A stretch of 64,000 nt of DNA, taken from assembly GCA_903827375.1 (NCBI GenBank), contig CAIKHZ010000315.1, positions 33,480 through 97,479 of the forward strand, written 5' to 3'. This DNA is from Akkermansiaceae bacterium (lineage in GTDB: Bacteria > Verrucomicrobiota > Verrucomicrobiia > Verrucomicrobiales > Akkermansiaceae). The notes under the pieces are model-generated. The model was not told the origin of the DNA and searched no databases. It saw only the letters and a program-made list of their open reading frames with translations. Positions 18,767 through 26,944 of this stretch are shown piece after piece. Numbering within the stretch: the first letter of the stretch is position 1; every line of letters starts with the position of its first letter. The position numbers were made by a program, and so were the translations under genes.

Positions 18767-21195
18767 TTCTGGACTCCCAGTTGCGGAATCTTCATCTCTT
18801 CCAGTGAAACACTCAATGGAGGGCCAACCGGAATGAAAGCACCGGCTGTGCGGTTGCTCATCGGAAAATGACTCACCGCGATGGTCACCTTGCCACCTTT
18901 GAATTCATCGCGAAAATCAGTCCAGACGTGCCCGCCGCGAGGTTTTCTCCCTTCTCTCCGCCAAGCGGCAACGCCGACCCTCGAGTCTGACAGAAGCTTG
19001 CCGTTGATATAGATTGCATAACCCTCACCCGAGTTGGCATGCACGCTGCCCGTGACCCTGATGCGGTAGCGGTAACTCTCCTTCAACGGCGGCAGATCAA
19101 AACTGCGGCGCATCAGCAACACGTCCCCCTTGAATCCCGTTTTTGGCTCACTCCGCTTAGCGCTCTTGTACCAATCCGGGGTGGGGACCGGCGGTTCGTC
19201 ACCTAGCACCCCGAACGGTGACCCGCCGCTTTTCCAAGCGGCTTGCTTCACGTCAAAGTCGGGCGAAAACCACTTCTCCATGCCGGCCGGGCAGGTCAGT
19301 TTTAGGTCACTGATCCCCTTCCCTTTCTCATCGGTAGCTGGCAGATCAAAGCTATAGTAATCCCACAACATGCCATCGATATCTCCGCCGATAGGTTTCC
19401 AATCGTAGTCATGGATACCGGCCACACGGAAATATTCGGCAGCTTCGTCCAAGGTGTCATCTATATATGACGGCGTTCTTGTCGGCTTATCCCCCTTGAG
19501 CGCCTCCAACAATGACGGTTCATATCGCGGACTGGTCACGAATGCCACCAACGCGCCATCCAAAATAATCGGTTTGACCGCCGCCAGCGAGGCGGCTTTC
19601 TGATCATCGGTCGGCCCTAGCTTCGCAGCATCAGCCGCCACTTTGGTGGCTGCTAACGCTTGCCTATCCGACGTCGAAACCTCCTCAGCCTTGCCGCCGA
19701 GCATACGCACCATGGCCCGCCCCATGGTCTCGCCGACGAGCATGTATGTCTCTGCATTGCGGTTGTAGTGATAGTCCTGTTCGCGGGGTGACTCGATCAC
19801 TTCACGCCAGAAATCCCGGGTATCAACCGATGCCACCGTGCCTGCAAACTCCGGATGCTGCTTGGGATCGCCCACTGCCATCTGGGCTTCCCAGACGCCT
19901 TTCCATGGCCCGTCACCCAGCTGGCACCCATGGAATCCGACCGTTGCCACGACCACCGGCATCTTCGGCACCCGAAACTCCTTGCGAAGGTCGTTGATGA
20001 GGTTAACCAAATTCTTCTCATATTCTTCCTTTGTCGAACCGCTGTCCTTATGTCCTTGAAACCAACCGAAGCCAGCTATCTCATAACCCTGCCCCTTGTA
20101 ACCCGGTACAACCTTGTCAATCTTGTCGAGCGTTTCATGAACCCCCTTGACCATCAAGCGGTACTCCAATCCTTCGTTTTCGTCAGCAGATTCCGCCCTG
20201 CCACTCGACGGCGGCCGGAAATCAAAACCCAATGAGCGGTTTCCTTGCGCCGTCTTGATCAGCAATACCTGCTCGTCATGATAGGTACCCATGACATAAC
20301 CAAATCCGAGTTCCGGGCCAATCGATTTCCCATTGTTCGAGGTTGCGGAAAGCGGCGAACCAGCACCTTCCGGATGCAAACGGGCTTCCTTGTAAAACAC
20401 GTCGTTGCGCATAGTCCATTTGCCAGCATCATCCAGCAGATAGGTGAATTTATGGTCCTGCTTCGTCACCGTCTCGAGGTCGCCCTTGCCCTCCAGGTCA
20501 ACTTGCTCCAACCAGAACGCCGCTGAACCGCCCTTGAAGTAGGTGATCGTGATCGGATACCGCTTGCCCGGGTCTAGGGCCACCTTGGCGAGCACTGGCT
20601 TGCCGCCCGGTTCCTTGCGGTACACCTCTTTGCCTTCGAGGAGAACGACATTGTGACTGCTGTCTTCAAATCCCGCATGAACGGTGTAGGTTCCGGCGGT
20701 CGGCACGTCAATGAATGCGCTAACAACCACTGTGTGAGGACCATCCATCGCAGGCAGTTTTTCGGACGCCGTCCCCAAGGCCACCGTGGCTGTCTTGGCG
20801 GGTGCCGATCTGGTGCAATCCACCTTGACGTCGAAAGCTCCCTTGATGAGTGAGACCTTGGCGCCTTTCGAGGCGTTCGCATCGGCCGACTGATAGATAC
20901 CATGAGCGGCGAGTCCGAAGCCGCCGATCGGCATGACGCCGGGGATAATGGCCGGATCAGCCGAGAGAAAAACACTCGGATAGAGCGGCCGGGCACCGCT
21001 GATATCCCCCATACCAACCATGTTGGATTGTCCGGCAAGAATATATACCTTGACCGGCTTGGTGACATCACCCGGCTTGCCATCGGGCTTGGGCAAATTT
21101 ACAGGAATGTCATTTGCCGCTGTGGCTTGAAGAACAAGTCCCGCCAGCGCTACTGCGGCGAACTTGCATAGGGATGTTCTGTGAGTCATGTTCAT
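18763..21195 (-). CDS. Secreted SASA esterase with PA14-like insert and a C-terminal module shared with the giant DUF6288 protein
   Basis: 810 residues with a signal peptide ending near LQATAAND. The nucleophile block YILAGQSNMVGMGD lies at about 51-64. Residues about 100-245 are a PA14-like insert (YTVHAGFEDSSHNVVLLEGK, then FKGGSAAFWLEQVDL). The esterase fold resumes with SIGPELGFGYVMG, QVLLIKTAQGNRSLGFDF, GFGWFQGHKDSG and DYHYNRNAETYMLVGE. From about 595 to the end is a separate module: AGIHDYDWKPIGGD, LWDYYSFDLP, CPAGMEKWFSPDFDVKQA, AWKSGGSPFG. This matches, motif by motif, residues 845-1060 of the protein at 7123-10758. It contains a ligand-binding-like core (YAIYINGKLLSDSRVG). The fusion is strong evidence that esterase and DUF6288 proteins act on the same target. 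Confidence 0.8.
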   Translation of the reverse strand: MNMTHRTSLCKFAAVALAGLVLQATAANDIPVNLPKPDGKPGDVTKPVKVYILAGQSNMVGMGDISGARPLYPSVFLSADPAIIPGVMPIGGFGLAAHGIYQSADANASKGAKVSLIKGAFDVKVDCTRSAPAKTATVALGTASEKLPAMDGPHTVVVSAFIDVPTAGTYTVHAGFEDSSHNVVLLEGKEVYRKEPGGKPVLAKVALDPGKRYPITITYFKGGSAAFWLEQVDLEGKGDLETVTKQDHKFTYLLDDAGKWTMRNDVFYKEARLHPEGAGSPLSATSNNGKSIGPELGFGYVMGTYHDEQVLLIKTAQGNRSLGFDFRPPSSGRAESADENEGLEYRLMVKGVHETLDKIDKVVPGYKGQGYEIAGFGWFQGHKDSGSTKEEYEKNLVNLINDLRKEFRVPKMPVVVATVGFHGCQLGDGPWKGVWEAQMAVGDPKQHPEFAGTVASVDTRDFWREVIESPREQDYHYNRNAETYMLVGETMGRAMVRMLGGKAEEVSTSDRQALAATKVAADAAKLGPTDDQKAASLAAVKPIILDGALVAFVTSPRYEPSLLEALKGDKPTRTPSYIDDTLDEAAEYFRVAGIHDYDWKPIGGDIDGMLWDYYSFDLPATDEKGKGISDLKLTCPAGMEKWFSPDFDVKQAAWKSGGSPFGVLGDEPPVPTPDWYKSAKRSEPKTGFKGDVLLMRRSFDLPPLKESYRYRIRVTGSVHANSGEGYAIYINGKLLSDSRVGVAAWRREGRKPRGGHVWTDFRDEFKGGKVTIAVSHFPMSNRTAGAFIPVGPPLSVSLEEMKIPQLGVQK

Positions 21196-21252
21196 ATATT
21201 TTCTGCTAACTTGTCTTCGCTGCCAGATGTCACAATGCCAAATTCAAGATTT

Positions 21253-23367
21253 TCACTTCACCGGCCTGAGCGTGAATTCTTTGACGGTCACCCCGCGACT
21301 TCCGTCTTGGAGCATGAAGTGGATAACATTCTTGCCGCTGACCAAGGAGAGTCCTACCGGCTGGGTCTGCTGCCACTTGCCAACGGTGTAGGGCACCCCG
21401 ATTTCAACCGGCTCTTTGGCATCATTCGATGCAAACTGGAACTTCTGGCCTTCTTGTACTGTCACCACCGAGGCAGTCAGAGCGTACCCGCCAGCGTGCG
21501 CTGCCTCAACTGCGTACTCGGCCGTGAAGCCACCACCGCAATGCAATTGCATACCGCCCCCGAAACTCTTCATGGCCACCATGGGTCCCGTTGCCTTGCT
21601 GTAAGCCACTACCGGAATGATCATGGCTCCGTCCGGTCCGACTGATACCTTCTGGTCCACTTCAGCCAATTTGGACTGCTCAACCTTGGCCTTTTGCTTC
21701 GACTCATTGGCCTCGGCAAGCTCCTGACCGAGCGGCCCTAACCCCACCGCCGTGGCCGCAATCGCAGCCGTTTGGTAGTGCGCCATGCCGCTCCAGAAGC
21801 CACCGGCGACGTGTTGACGGTCGTTGTATGCTTGCTCGCCAAGGGCGCGACTGATCCACTGTGCCCGCAGCACTTTCCTGTAATCTTGTGGTTTAGCCCG
21901 CGCCTGCGTCTCCAACAGAAAGTCTGACCCGCTTCGCGGAGTCTCATCCTTTTCCCACCAACTGTGCGGGAAACCCGCGCCGAGGTTAACCACCCAGCCT
22001 TTCGGCGTCCAATGACTCAGTGCAGCATGAGCGTGCTGGGTCACGCCCCAAGTCGGAATACCAAAACTGCGCAACATAAACCGCCCAAAGAACGCGCGAC
22101 GGCCACACACTCCCCCATCCTTGATGATATTCTGATAGTTCTGGAGCGATGGCAGATCATACTTTTGGTTTTGTGAACCATACTGGACATCCGTCCTGAC
22201 GGACATGGAGTAGCGCCAGCCATAGTCCGGGTTATATATATGATCGGGCCGGTAGTTTCTGAGCATCTCTCGCCCCCATGCCAATATGGAATCCGGCGCA
22301 TCGCAATCGACAACTTTCCGATATTCCCAGACACTGAGGTTTCCAAAAACAGAATCCAACTCGCCATCGAGGCTCGCCTTTTCATAATGCAGATAGCGTT
22401 TCACTGGGTCAACGATTGCCGGCGCATTGACTTGGTCCTGAGGGTTGGATTGAGGGACCGGCACGGCATGTTCGAGACTGGTGGCCAGCGCCAAGCGCTG
22501 AAATGCCCCTTCGGAGGCCTTCTGGCTAGCATGTTGGATCGCCACGTATATCTCCATCGCCCGGCCGTACTTGCCGAACTTGGCACCTCCCGATTCGAGC
22601 ATCTGTTTCATCAAGGCGGGGTCAGTCAAAAGCTTTTCTACCAGAGCCTCCTGCTCCTTACCCTGTTGGGCGAACCCGGCCAAGCCCTGCGGCGTCGCTT
22701 CGGCGAGGACGGCACACTTCACGAGTTTCGCGTCCGATTGGTCACTCGATAGGAACGGCTCGATTGCCGTCAGGATGCCAGTGGCTGCCGCTTGCTCATC
22801 ACTGCGTGCCTGGGCCAGGGCGGCCTGGGCTGCCTGATTCTCTTGGAGCACCCTCGGCTCGTCGATTTTCGCCTTGGCCACCGCATCCTGAGACTTCCTG
22901 AGTTCGATGGCTCCTTGGTCTCCGTCCGCCTTCGCCTTGGCTAACTCTTCCTGCGCTGCCTGCCGGGCTGCATCATCTTTCGCATGCTTGATCTTCTCCT
23001 GAGCAGCGGCCACAGCCTTGGCCGCTTTGCTGACCCAGCCCTTCCGATGCTCCAACAGACCCATCGGCTTCTGGTTGGCATCCAAGGCCGACTGCTTGGC
23101 GTTAGCCTCTGCCAAGGCCGCTTTGGTTGCACCACGGGCCTTCTCCAAAGCCGTCCTGTGCGGCTCGCTGACATTCGGCAGGGCTTTCCCAACTTCTGCC
23201 TGCAAGGCTTTGAGCAATTCGGCATATTTGGCTAACAACCTATCTCCTTCCGCAGTGAGCGAAGTCTCCACCTCAGCTTTCTTTGCGGCTGCAGTGACGT
23301 TCATAACACCCAATGGCATCACCACCAGTAGGCACCCCATAACCAACAGTCTGTTCATTTTCATCAT
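21253..23367 (-). CDS. Exported coiled-coil protein with transglutaminase-like domain
   Basis: 704 residues with a signal peptide ending near VTAAAKK. Residues about 35-200 are an alanine/lysine/glutamate-rich coiled coil (AQEKIKHAKDDAARQAAQEE). Residues about 360-470 have the transglutaminase-core pattern: GGVCGRRAFFGRF with Cys421, RSFGIPTWGV, QHAHAALSHW with His447 or His452, and GWVVNLG where the third triad position would be Asn461 rather than the usual Asp. The C-terminus (about 600-704) is a beta-sandwich that may bind carbohydrate (GGFTAEYAVEAAHAGGYAL). Such domains act as cysteine peptidases or cross-linkers. It is the first gene of the minus-strand cluster, so it is probably made with the esterases. 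Confidence 0.7.
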   Translation of the reverse strand: MMKMNRLLVMGCLLVVMPLGVMNVTAAAKKAEVETSLTAEGDRLLAKYAELLKALQAEVGKALPNVSEPHRTALEKARGATKAALAEANAKQSALDANQKPMGLLEHRKGWVSKAAKAVAAAQEKIKHAKDDAARQAAQEELAKAKADGDQGAIELRKSQDAVAKAKIDEPRVLQENQAAQAALAQARSDEQAAATGILTAIEPFLSSDQSDAKLVKCAVLAEATPQGLAGFAQQGKEQEALVEKLLTDPALMKQMLESGGAKFGKYGRAMEIYVAIQHASQKASEGAFQRLALATSLEHAVPVPQSNPQDQVNAPAIVDPVKRYLHYEKASLDGELDSVFGNLSVWEYRKVVDCDAPDSILAWGREMLRNYRPDHIYNPDYGWRYSMSVRTDVQYGSQNQKYDLPSLQNYQNIIKDGGVCGRRAFFGRFMLRSFGIPTWGVTQHAHAALSHWTPKGWVVNLGAGFPHSWWEKDETPRSGSDFLLETQARAKPQDYRKVLRAQWISRALGEQAYNDRQHVAGGFWSGMAHYQTAAIAATAVGLGPLGQELAEANESKQKAKVEQSKLAEVDQKVSVGPDGAMIIPVVAYSKATGPMVAMKSFGGGMQLHCGGGFTAEYAVEAAHAGGYALTASVVTVQEGQKFQFASNDAKEPVEIGVPYTVGKWQQTQPVGLSLVSGKNVIHFMLQDGSRGVTVKEFTLRPVK

Positions 23368-23412
23368 TTTGCTTGTTTTGGCAACGCCAATCCCAACCTA
23401 GCGCAGACGAGG

Positions 23413-23441
23413 ATTGACCATCTCACAGCACTCCTTGTCAA
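23413..23441 (-). promoter_or_regulatory. Possible sigma70-type promoter of the secreted-protein cluster
   Basis: On the minus strand, TTGACA at 23441-23436, a 17-base spacer, then GTCAAT at 23418-23413. The -35 is perfect but the -10 is poor. It lies about 45 bases upstream of the first gene (start 23367). It overlaps degraded coding sequence, so a chance match is possible. Confidence 0.25.
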
Positions 23442-23600
23442 GGACGGTTTCTTTGCCAACCAACCCATCTACTGGGCTGGTCTAGAGGTTACCCGCGAAT
23501 GGCTTCTGGAGAGAATGATGAAAGGCAGTGGTATCAACACCTCGGAGCCGTTTTATACGGCCTTGTCGAAAGCCTCCCGCAAGAGATTTCGTATGATAGA

Positions 23601-23708
23601 GAACTGCGGGTTGCCAAGGCGGGACCGAGCCTGTTCACGAAGAAGCGTTATTGCGATTTCGAACTGGAGTTGGATTTCAAGATGGGCGCGAAGGCGAAGG
23701 CGAACAGC
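23601..23708 (+). pseudogene. Fragment resembling a DUF1080 (3-keto-disaccharide hydrolase) domain
   Basis: The translated piece GPSLFTKKRYCDFELELDF, followed by KMGAKAKANSD, resembles the N-terminal strand pair of DUF1080 proteins (usually ...LWTKE.YGDFEL..EFK....NSG). Nothing before or after fits the family, so this is a relic. It supports the reading of 23.4-23.8 kb as a graveyard of glycan-related genes. Confidence 0.4.
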
Positions 23709-23826
23709 GACCGGTGGATCAGGTGTTTGGCAAGCCTGATTCGAAATGATCCCGGTTTGATGATTCACAAATTGAGTGTTGGCAAGGTGGGGCGGATGGG
23801 TCATCTTGTCGGTGAACTCCTCCGTT

Positions 23827-24111
23827 ATGAAATCAAGACAACCCTTTCAAATTTCACGGGCAATCAGCAGACTCGCCTTCGCCATCATCGCCGCATCCAC
23901 GACCAGTTGTGTGGTGGTGCCGCCGCCGACCCGCGTTGTCGTTAGACCTTATCATCCACACGACGTGGTGGTTCAAGCAGATGGTTACGTGGCAGTGCTT
24001 CCCGGCGAAGCGGTCATTCGTTTCTGGCACGGTGAGCGTTGCTGGTATTACCACGGCCGTTACTACCGCCGCCACCCCCACCGCCAAGGATACATCCTGA
24101 TCCGCTCGTAA
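23827..24111 (+). CDS. Small tyrosine/histidine-rich lipoprotein
   Basis: 94 residues from the ATG at 23827, chosen over an upstream in-frame ATG at 23776 because it gives a short charged N-terminus, a hydrophobic stretch (LAFAIIAAS) and a lipobox-like TTSC. The mature part is VVVPPPTRVVVRPYHPHDVVV, a short middle, then WYYHGRYYRRHPHRQGY. Small proteins of this shape are common in Gram-negative envelopes and are usually unassigned. No enzymatic motif is present. The start has no strong ribosome-binding site. Confidence 0.55.
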   Translation: MKSRQPFQISRAISRLAFAIIAASTTSCVVVPPPTRVVVRPYHPHDVVVQADGYVAVLPGEAVIRFWHGERCWYYHGRYYRRHPHRQGYILIRS

Positions 24112-24155
24112 TTCCTGGAGGTTCGAATCTGAGTCGCTGATCCAACCATTCTGCC

Positions 24156-24737
24156 ATGATCATCAATCCCGACCCGGAGAACTCTGTCCGCCTTGAGGCT
24201 CTGGCACAGCAGGCGAAACGGTACGCCCTGCACATGATGCGCAGCACGGGTAGTGTCCCGCCGACGGTGATCGCTGACACCGCGGACGGCTTCATTTTCT
24301 GCATGCCATCCGGGATGCCGGATGAGGCGGCGAAAGACCGCTTCGCCGATATCGCAAGGTTCCTGGCCATCGCCCACAACGCCCGTGCCATCGTGATGGT
24401 GGTCGAGGCGTGGGTGAGGATGGCCAAGCCCGGCATCCAGCTGGATACCGTCACGCCTCCGTCGCAGTCACCGGACCGCCAGGAGATGGTGGTGCTGATG
24501 CTGGAGGATCAGGCGCGGTCCTCCACCGGCTTGCTGCCAATCATGCGTGAAGATTCCGGGGTGTTCCGGGAATTTGGACAAAGCCCGGAGCTCAATTTCA
24601 CTTCCACCACTGGCCGCTTCACCGGACTGATGCCAAAGCACATGCCAAGTGCCGACGAGGTGGCCATGGCGAAGACCCAACTCCTGAAACTCGGGATGTG
24701 CGTGGTGAATCAGGGAAATGATCCATCGCTGAATTGA
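24156..24737 (+). CDS. Hypothetical protein, 193 residues
   Basis: I do not recognise the family. It is soluble-looking, without signal peptide or membrane segment, and mixed alpha/beta: a helix-rich start (RLEALAQQAKRYALHMM), a strand (TVIADTADGFIFCM) and a long helix (AKDRFADIARFLAIAHNARAIV). The composition is normal coding composition, and no overlapping frame is better. It follows the small lipoprotein by 44 bases on the same strand. A cytoplasmic protein of unknown function is all that can be said. Confidence 0.5.
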   Translation: MIINPDPENSVRLEALAQQAKRYALHMMRSTGSVPPTVIADTADGFIFCMPSGMPDEAAKDRFADIARFLAIAHNARAIVMVVEAWVRMAKPGIQLDTVTPPSQSPDRQEMVVLMLEDQARSSTGLLPIMREDSGVFREFGQSPELNFTSTTGRFTGLMPKHMPSADEVAMAKTQLLKLGMCVVNQGNDPSLN

Positions 24738-24920
24738 AGGGATAGCCCGCAGCCACAGGACTGCGCTCGGGGGCGGCCTCAAGGTCGGCCTCTGTGGGCC
24801 GGGAGACACCGAATATTTACCCTCAGCCAAGGCGCCTGAAATGGAATATCCGCTACAGGGCACCTTTTGCGCAGCGACGGTCACAGACCGCCGCTACAGA
24901 AAGTCTGACAGGACAGAGTC
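24738..24920. other. Intergenic stretch with GC-rich repeat-like words
   Basis: 183 bases between convergent genes. It contains GGCC-rich partial palindromes near 24774-24800 and a CAGACCGCCGCTACAG word near 24884. These look like REP-type extragenic sequence rather than coding; I found no U-tract terminator. Confidence 0.35.
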
Positions 24921-25874
24921 TCACTTACCGGTCCACTCGCCGAAGTTGCGGAACTTCTGATAGCGCTGGTCGAGCAGCGCGCCGATAGATAGATTTGCGA
25001 GTTCTGCGAGGTGACGCAAGATACAATCTCGGAACGCGCTGGCTGCGGCGTGATGGTCGTAATGGGCACCACCAGTGGGTTCCTCAATGACATCATCGAT
25101 GAGCCCAAGTTGTTTGAGATCGGGGGCGACGAGTTTCATGGCAGCCGCGGCTTCCGGGGCATGCTTGCGGTGTTTCCAAAGGATGGCAGCGCAACCTTCC
25201 GGACTGATGACCGAGTAGTAGGCATTTTCCATCATGATGACCCTGTCGGCTACACCGATGCCCAAGGCTCCTCCAGACCCTCCCTCGCCTAGAACCACAG
25301 CGATGGTGGGGACGCGCAACAGCATCATTTCGCGCAAATTGAAAGCGATGGACTCGGCGATGTTGCGTTCTTCGGCACCGATGCCGGGAAAGGCACCGGG
25401 GGTATCGATGAGAGTGATGACGGGAAGGCCGAACTTCTCGGCAAGCTTCATCAAGCGCATCGCTTTGCGATAGCCTTCGGGGTGAGCGCTCCCAAAGTTG
25501 CGGCGGAGATTTTCCTTGGTATTGCGGCCCTTTTGGTGTCCGACAATGACGACCCTCTGGCCTCCGATGCGGGCAAAGCCGCCGGGCATGGCGTGGTCGT
25601 CGCCAATGTGGCGGTCGCCGTGGAGTTCACAAAAATCAGTGAAGGCGTTAGCCACGTAGTCCAGCATAAACGGCCGGTTGGTGTGGCGGGCAATCTGAAC
25701 ACGCTGCCAGGGCGAAAGATTCTGATAGATCGAAGCTCGGGTATCGGCAAGTTGTCCCTCCAGAGTGGCCAACTCAGCGGAGAGGTCGAGGTTTGAAGAG
25801 ATGGCTTTAGCGCGGAGTTTTTCCAACTCACGTTCGAGATCAGCGATGGGCTTTTCGAATTCGAGGACTTGCAT
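24921..25874 (-). CDS. accA: Acetyl-CoA carboxylase carboxyltransferase subunit alpha
   Basis: 317 residues, the usual AccA length. The N-terminal helical region (LEFEKPIADLERELEKLR) and the core (WQRVQIARHTNRPFMLDYV, FCELHGDRHIGDDHAMPGG, GRNTKENLRRNFGSAHPEGY, IDTPGAFPGIGAEERN, GEGGSGGALGIGVADRV, YYSVISPEGCAAILWK) are diagnostic. With AccD it transfers the carboxyl group from biotin to acetyl-CoA in the first committed step of fatty-acid synthesis. accD is not in this window. acpP lies 1.7 kb upstream in the same orientation, a loose fatty-acid neighbourhood. Confidence 0.97.
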   Translation of the reverse strand: MQVLEFEKPIADLERELEKLRAKAISSNLDLSAELATLEGQLADTRASIYQNLSPWQRVQIARHTNRPFMLDYVANAFTDFCELHGDRHIGDDHAMPGGFARIGGQRVVIVGHQKGRNTKENLRRNFGSAHPEGYRKAMRLMKLAEKFGLPVITLIDTPGAFPGIGAEERNIAESIAFNLREMMLLRVPTIAVVLGEGGSGGALGIGVADRVIMMENAYYSVISPEGCAAILWKHRKHAPEAAAAMKLVAPDLKQLGLIDDVIEEPTGGAHYDHHAAASAFRDCILRHLAELANLSIGALLDQRYQKFRNFGEWTGK

Positions 25875-25940
25875 GAGGAAGGGGCGGATTTGCAGAATAT
25901 AAATTTGGGTGACAAGCAGAGATGGTCAGACCGCTAGCGC

Positions 25941-26930
25941 TCAATGAGCAGGGAGGCGAATTTCCACCGTGTTACCGACGCGGGTGAGCAGGAAAAGTTC
26001 CTCGACGTCGGGAGGACTCAGAAAAATACCGCGAGATCCCGCATCTTCCGCCGTATAGGCCCGGATTTGCAGCGGCAACTTGGCAAGCTGGATGGCTTTT
26101 CCAAGGGCCGGAGGGCCCTTGGCGTCCCCTTTGGCGTCCTTGACATCCCCTTTAGCGTCGGTTTTGGTTTTAGGTTTTATTTTCGGCTTGGTCTCAGTTT
26201 TGGCGTGAGGCTTGGCCTCAGGCTTGCTTCGGCGGGCGTCGATCTGACCGATTTTTGAGCTGATGGTGGTGTGCTGGCTGGTGAGTTTTCCGGCAGCATT
26301 GAGGTTTACGATGGGGTATTCGCAGATAAAACGACCGCCATCCCAGAGTGAGATCGACTTGCGTTGGGGTTCGATCAGGAGCCGGTATTCCAAGGGCATG
26401 ACGAGCAGCTCCTCGCCGGGCACGAGATTCTTGAGTTCCTGCAGACCATTGAGAAGCATCATGAAATCCAAGGTGGTTTTGTAATGGGCGGCGATTCCCA
26501 GAAACGAATCGCCGCGCTTGACGATGTGGGTTTGTTTACCCGCCATCTGGTTGGTCGAGAGGATGTCATCGAGATTCATCTCACCGACAATGTGGCGGGC
26601 GATGGGCGCGGAGGATGAACTGGGGTAGATATTGACGACGGTATTGAGCTTGTCGCGAGCCTCGGCCAATTTGCCCAGCGCGATGAATTCGTGAGCTTTT
26701 TGAAACGTCTTCTCGCCGGGGTCAACGTCGGGCATTTCGGCCGCGTTGACGCTTTCAGTAAACTCAGCGTCAGGCTGCGGACTCATCACCACTGCGGGAT
26801 TTGGCACGATCTTTTCAAACACCCCACCCATTGGACGCACTGCCATGTGATAGGCAAACATGCCGGTGAAGCCGATGGCGCCGATGACGGCCGCAGCGGC
26901 TAGCAATTTGACGAAAGTCCAGAGGCTCAT
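25941..26930 (-). CDS. Membrane-anchored LysM protein with degenerate L,D-transpeptidase (YkuD-like) domain
   Basis: 329 residues. One N-terminal membrane anchor (LLAAAAVIGAIGFTGMFAYHM), a short repeat-like helix pair, then a LysM domain at about 134-180 (HIVKRGDSFLGIAAHYKTTL, then LVPGEELLVMP) that binds peptidoglycan. After it come YkuD-like strands (LEYRLLIEPQRKSISLWDGG) and the family-like ending DVEELFLLTRVGNTVEI. Two things are odd: a lysine-rich low-complexity insert (KPKTKTDAKGDVKDAKGDAK) splits the domain, and the catalytic SHGC(I/V)R block is SRGIFLS here, with no cysteine. A cross-linking activity is therefore unlikely; a wall-binding or scaffold role is inferred. Confidence 0.72.
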   Translation of the reverse strand: MSLWTFVKLLAAAAVIGAIGFTGMFAYHMAVRPMGGVFEKIVPNPAVVMSPQPDAEFTESVNAAEMPDVDPGEKTFQKAHEFIALGKLAEARDKLNTVVNIYPSSSSAPIARHIVGEMNLDDILSTNQMAGKQTHIVKRGDSFLGIAAHYKTTLDFMMLLNGLQELKNLVPGEELLVMPLEYRLLIEPQRKSISLWDGGRFICEYPIVNLNAAGKLTSQHTTISSKIGQIDARRSKPEAKPHAKTETKPKIKPKTKTDAKGDVKDAKGDAKGPPALGKAIQLAKLPLQIRAYTAEDAGSRGIFLSPPDVEELFLLTRVGNTVEIRLPAH

Positions 26931-26944
26931 CGGCGATTCATGGC

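Larger units (their letters stand above)
23368..23826. other. Degraded stretch upstream of the secreted-protein cluster
   Basis: 459 bases without an intact gene. The only recognisable protein remnant is a short DUF1080-like piece (separate entry). A plus-strand frame near 23417-23520 reads LVKDGFFANQPIYWAGLEVT, which looks like real but orphaned coding sequence I cannot name. It also holds the only candidate promoter for the minus-strand cluster. Confidence 0.5.
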
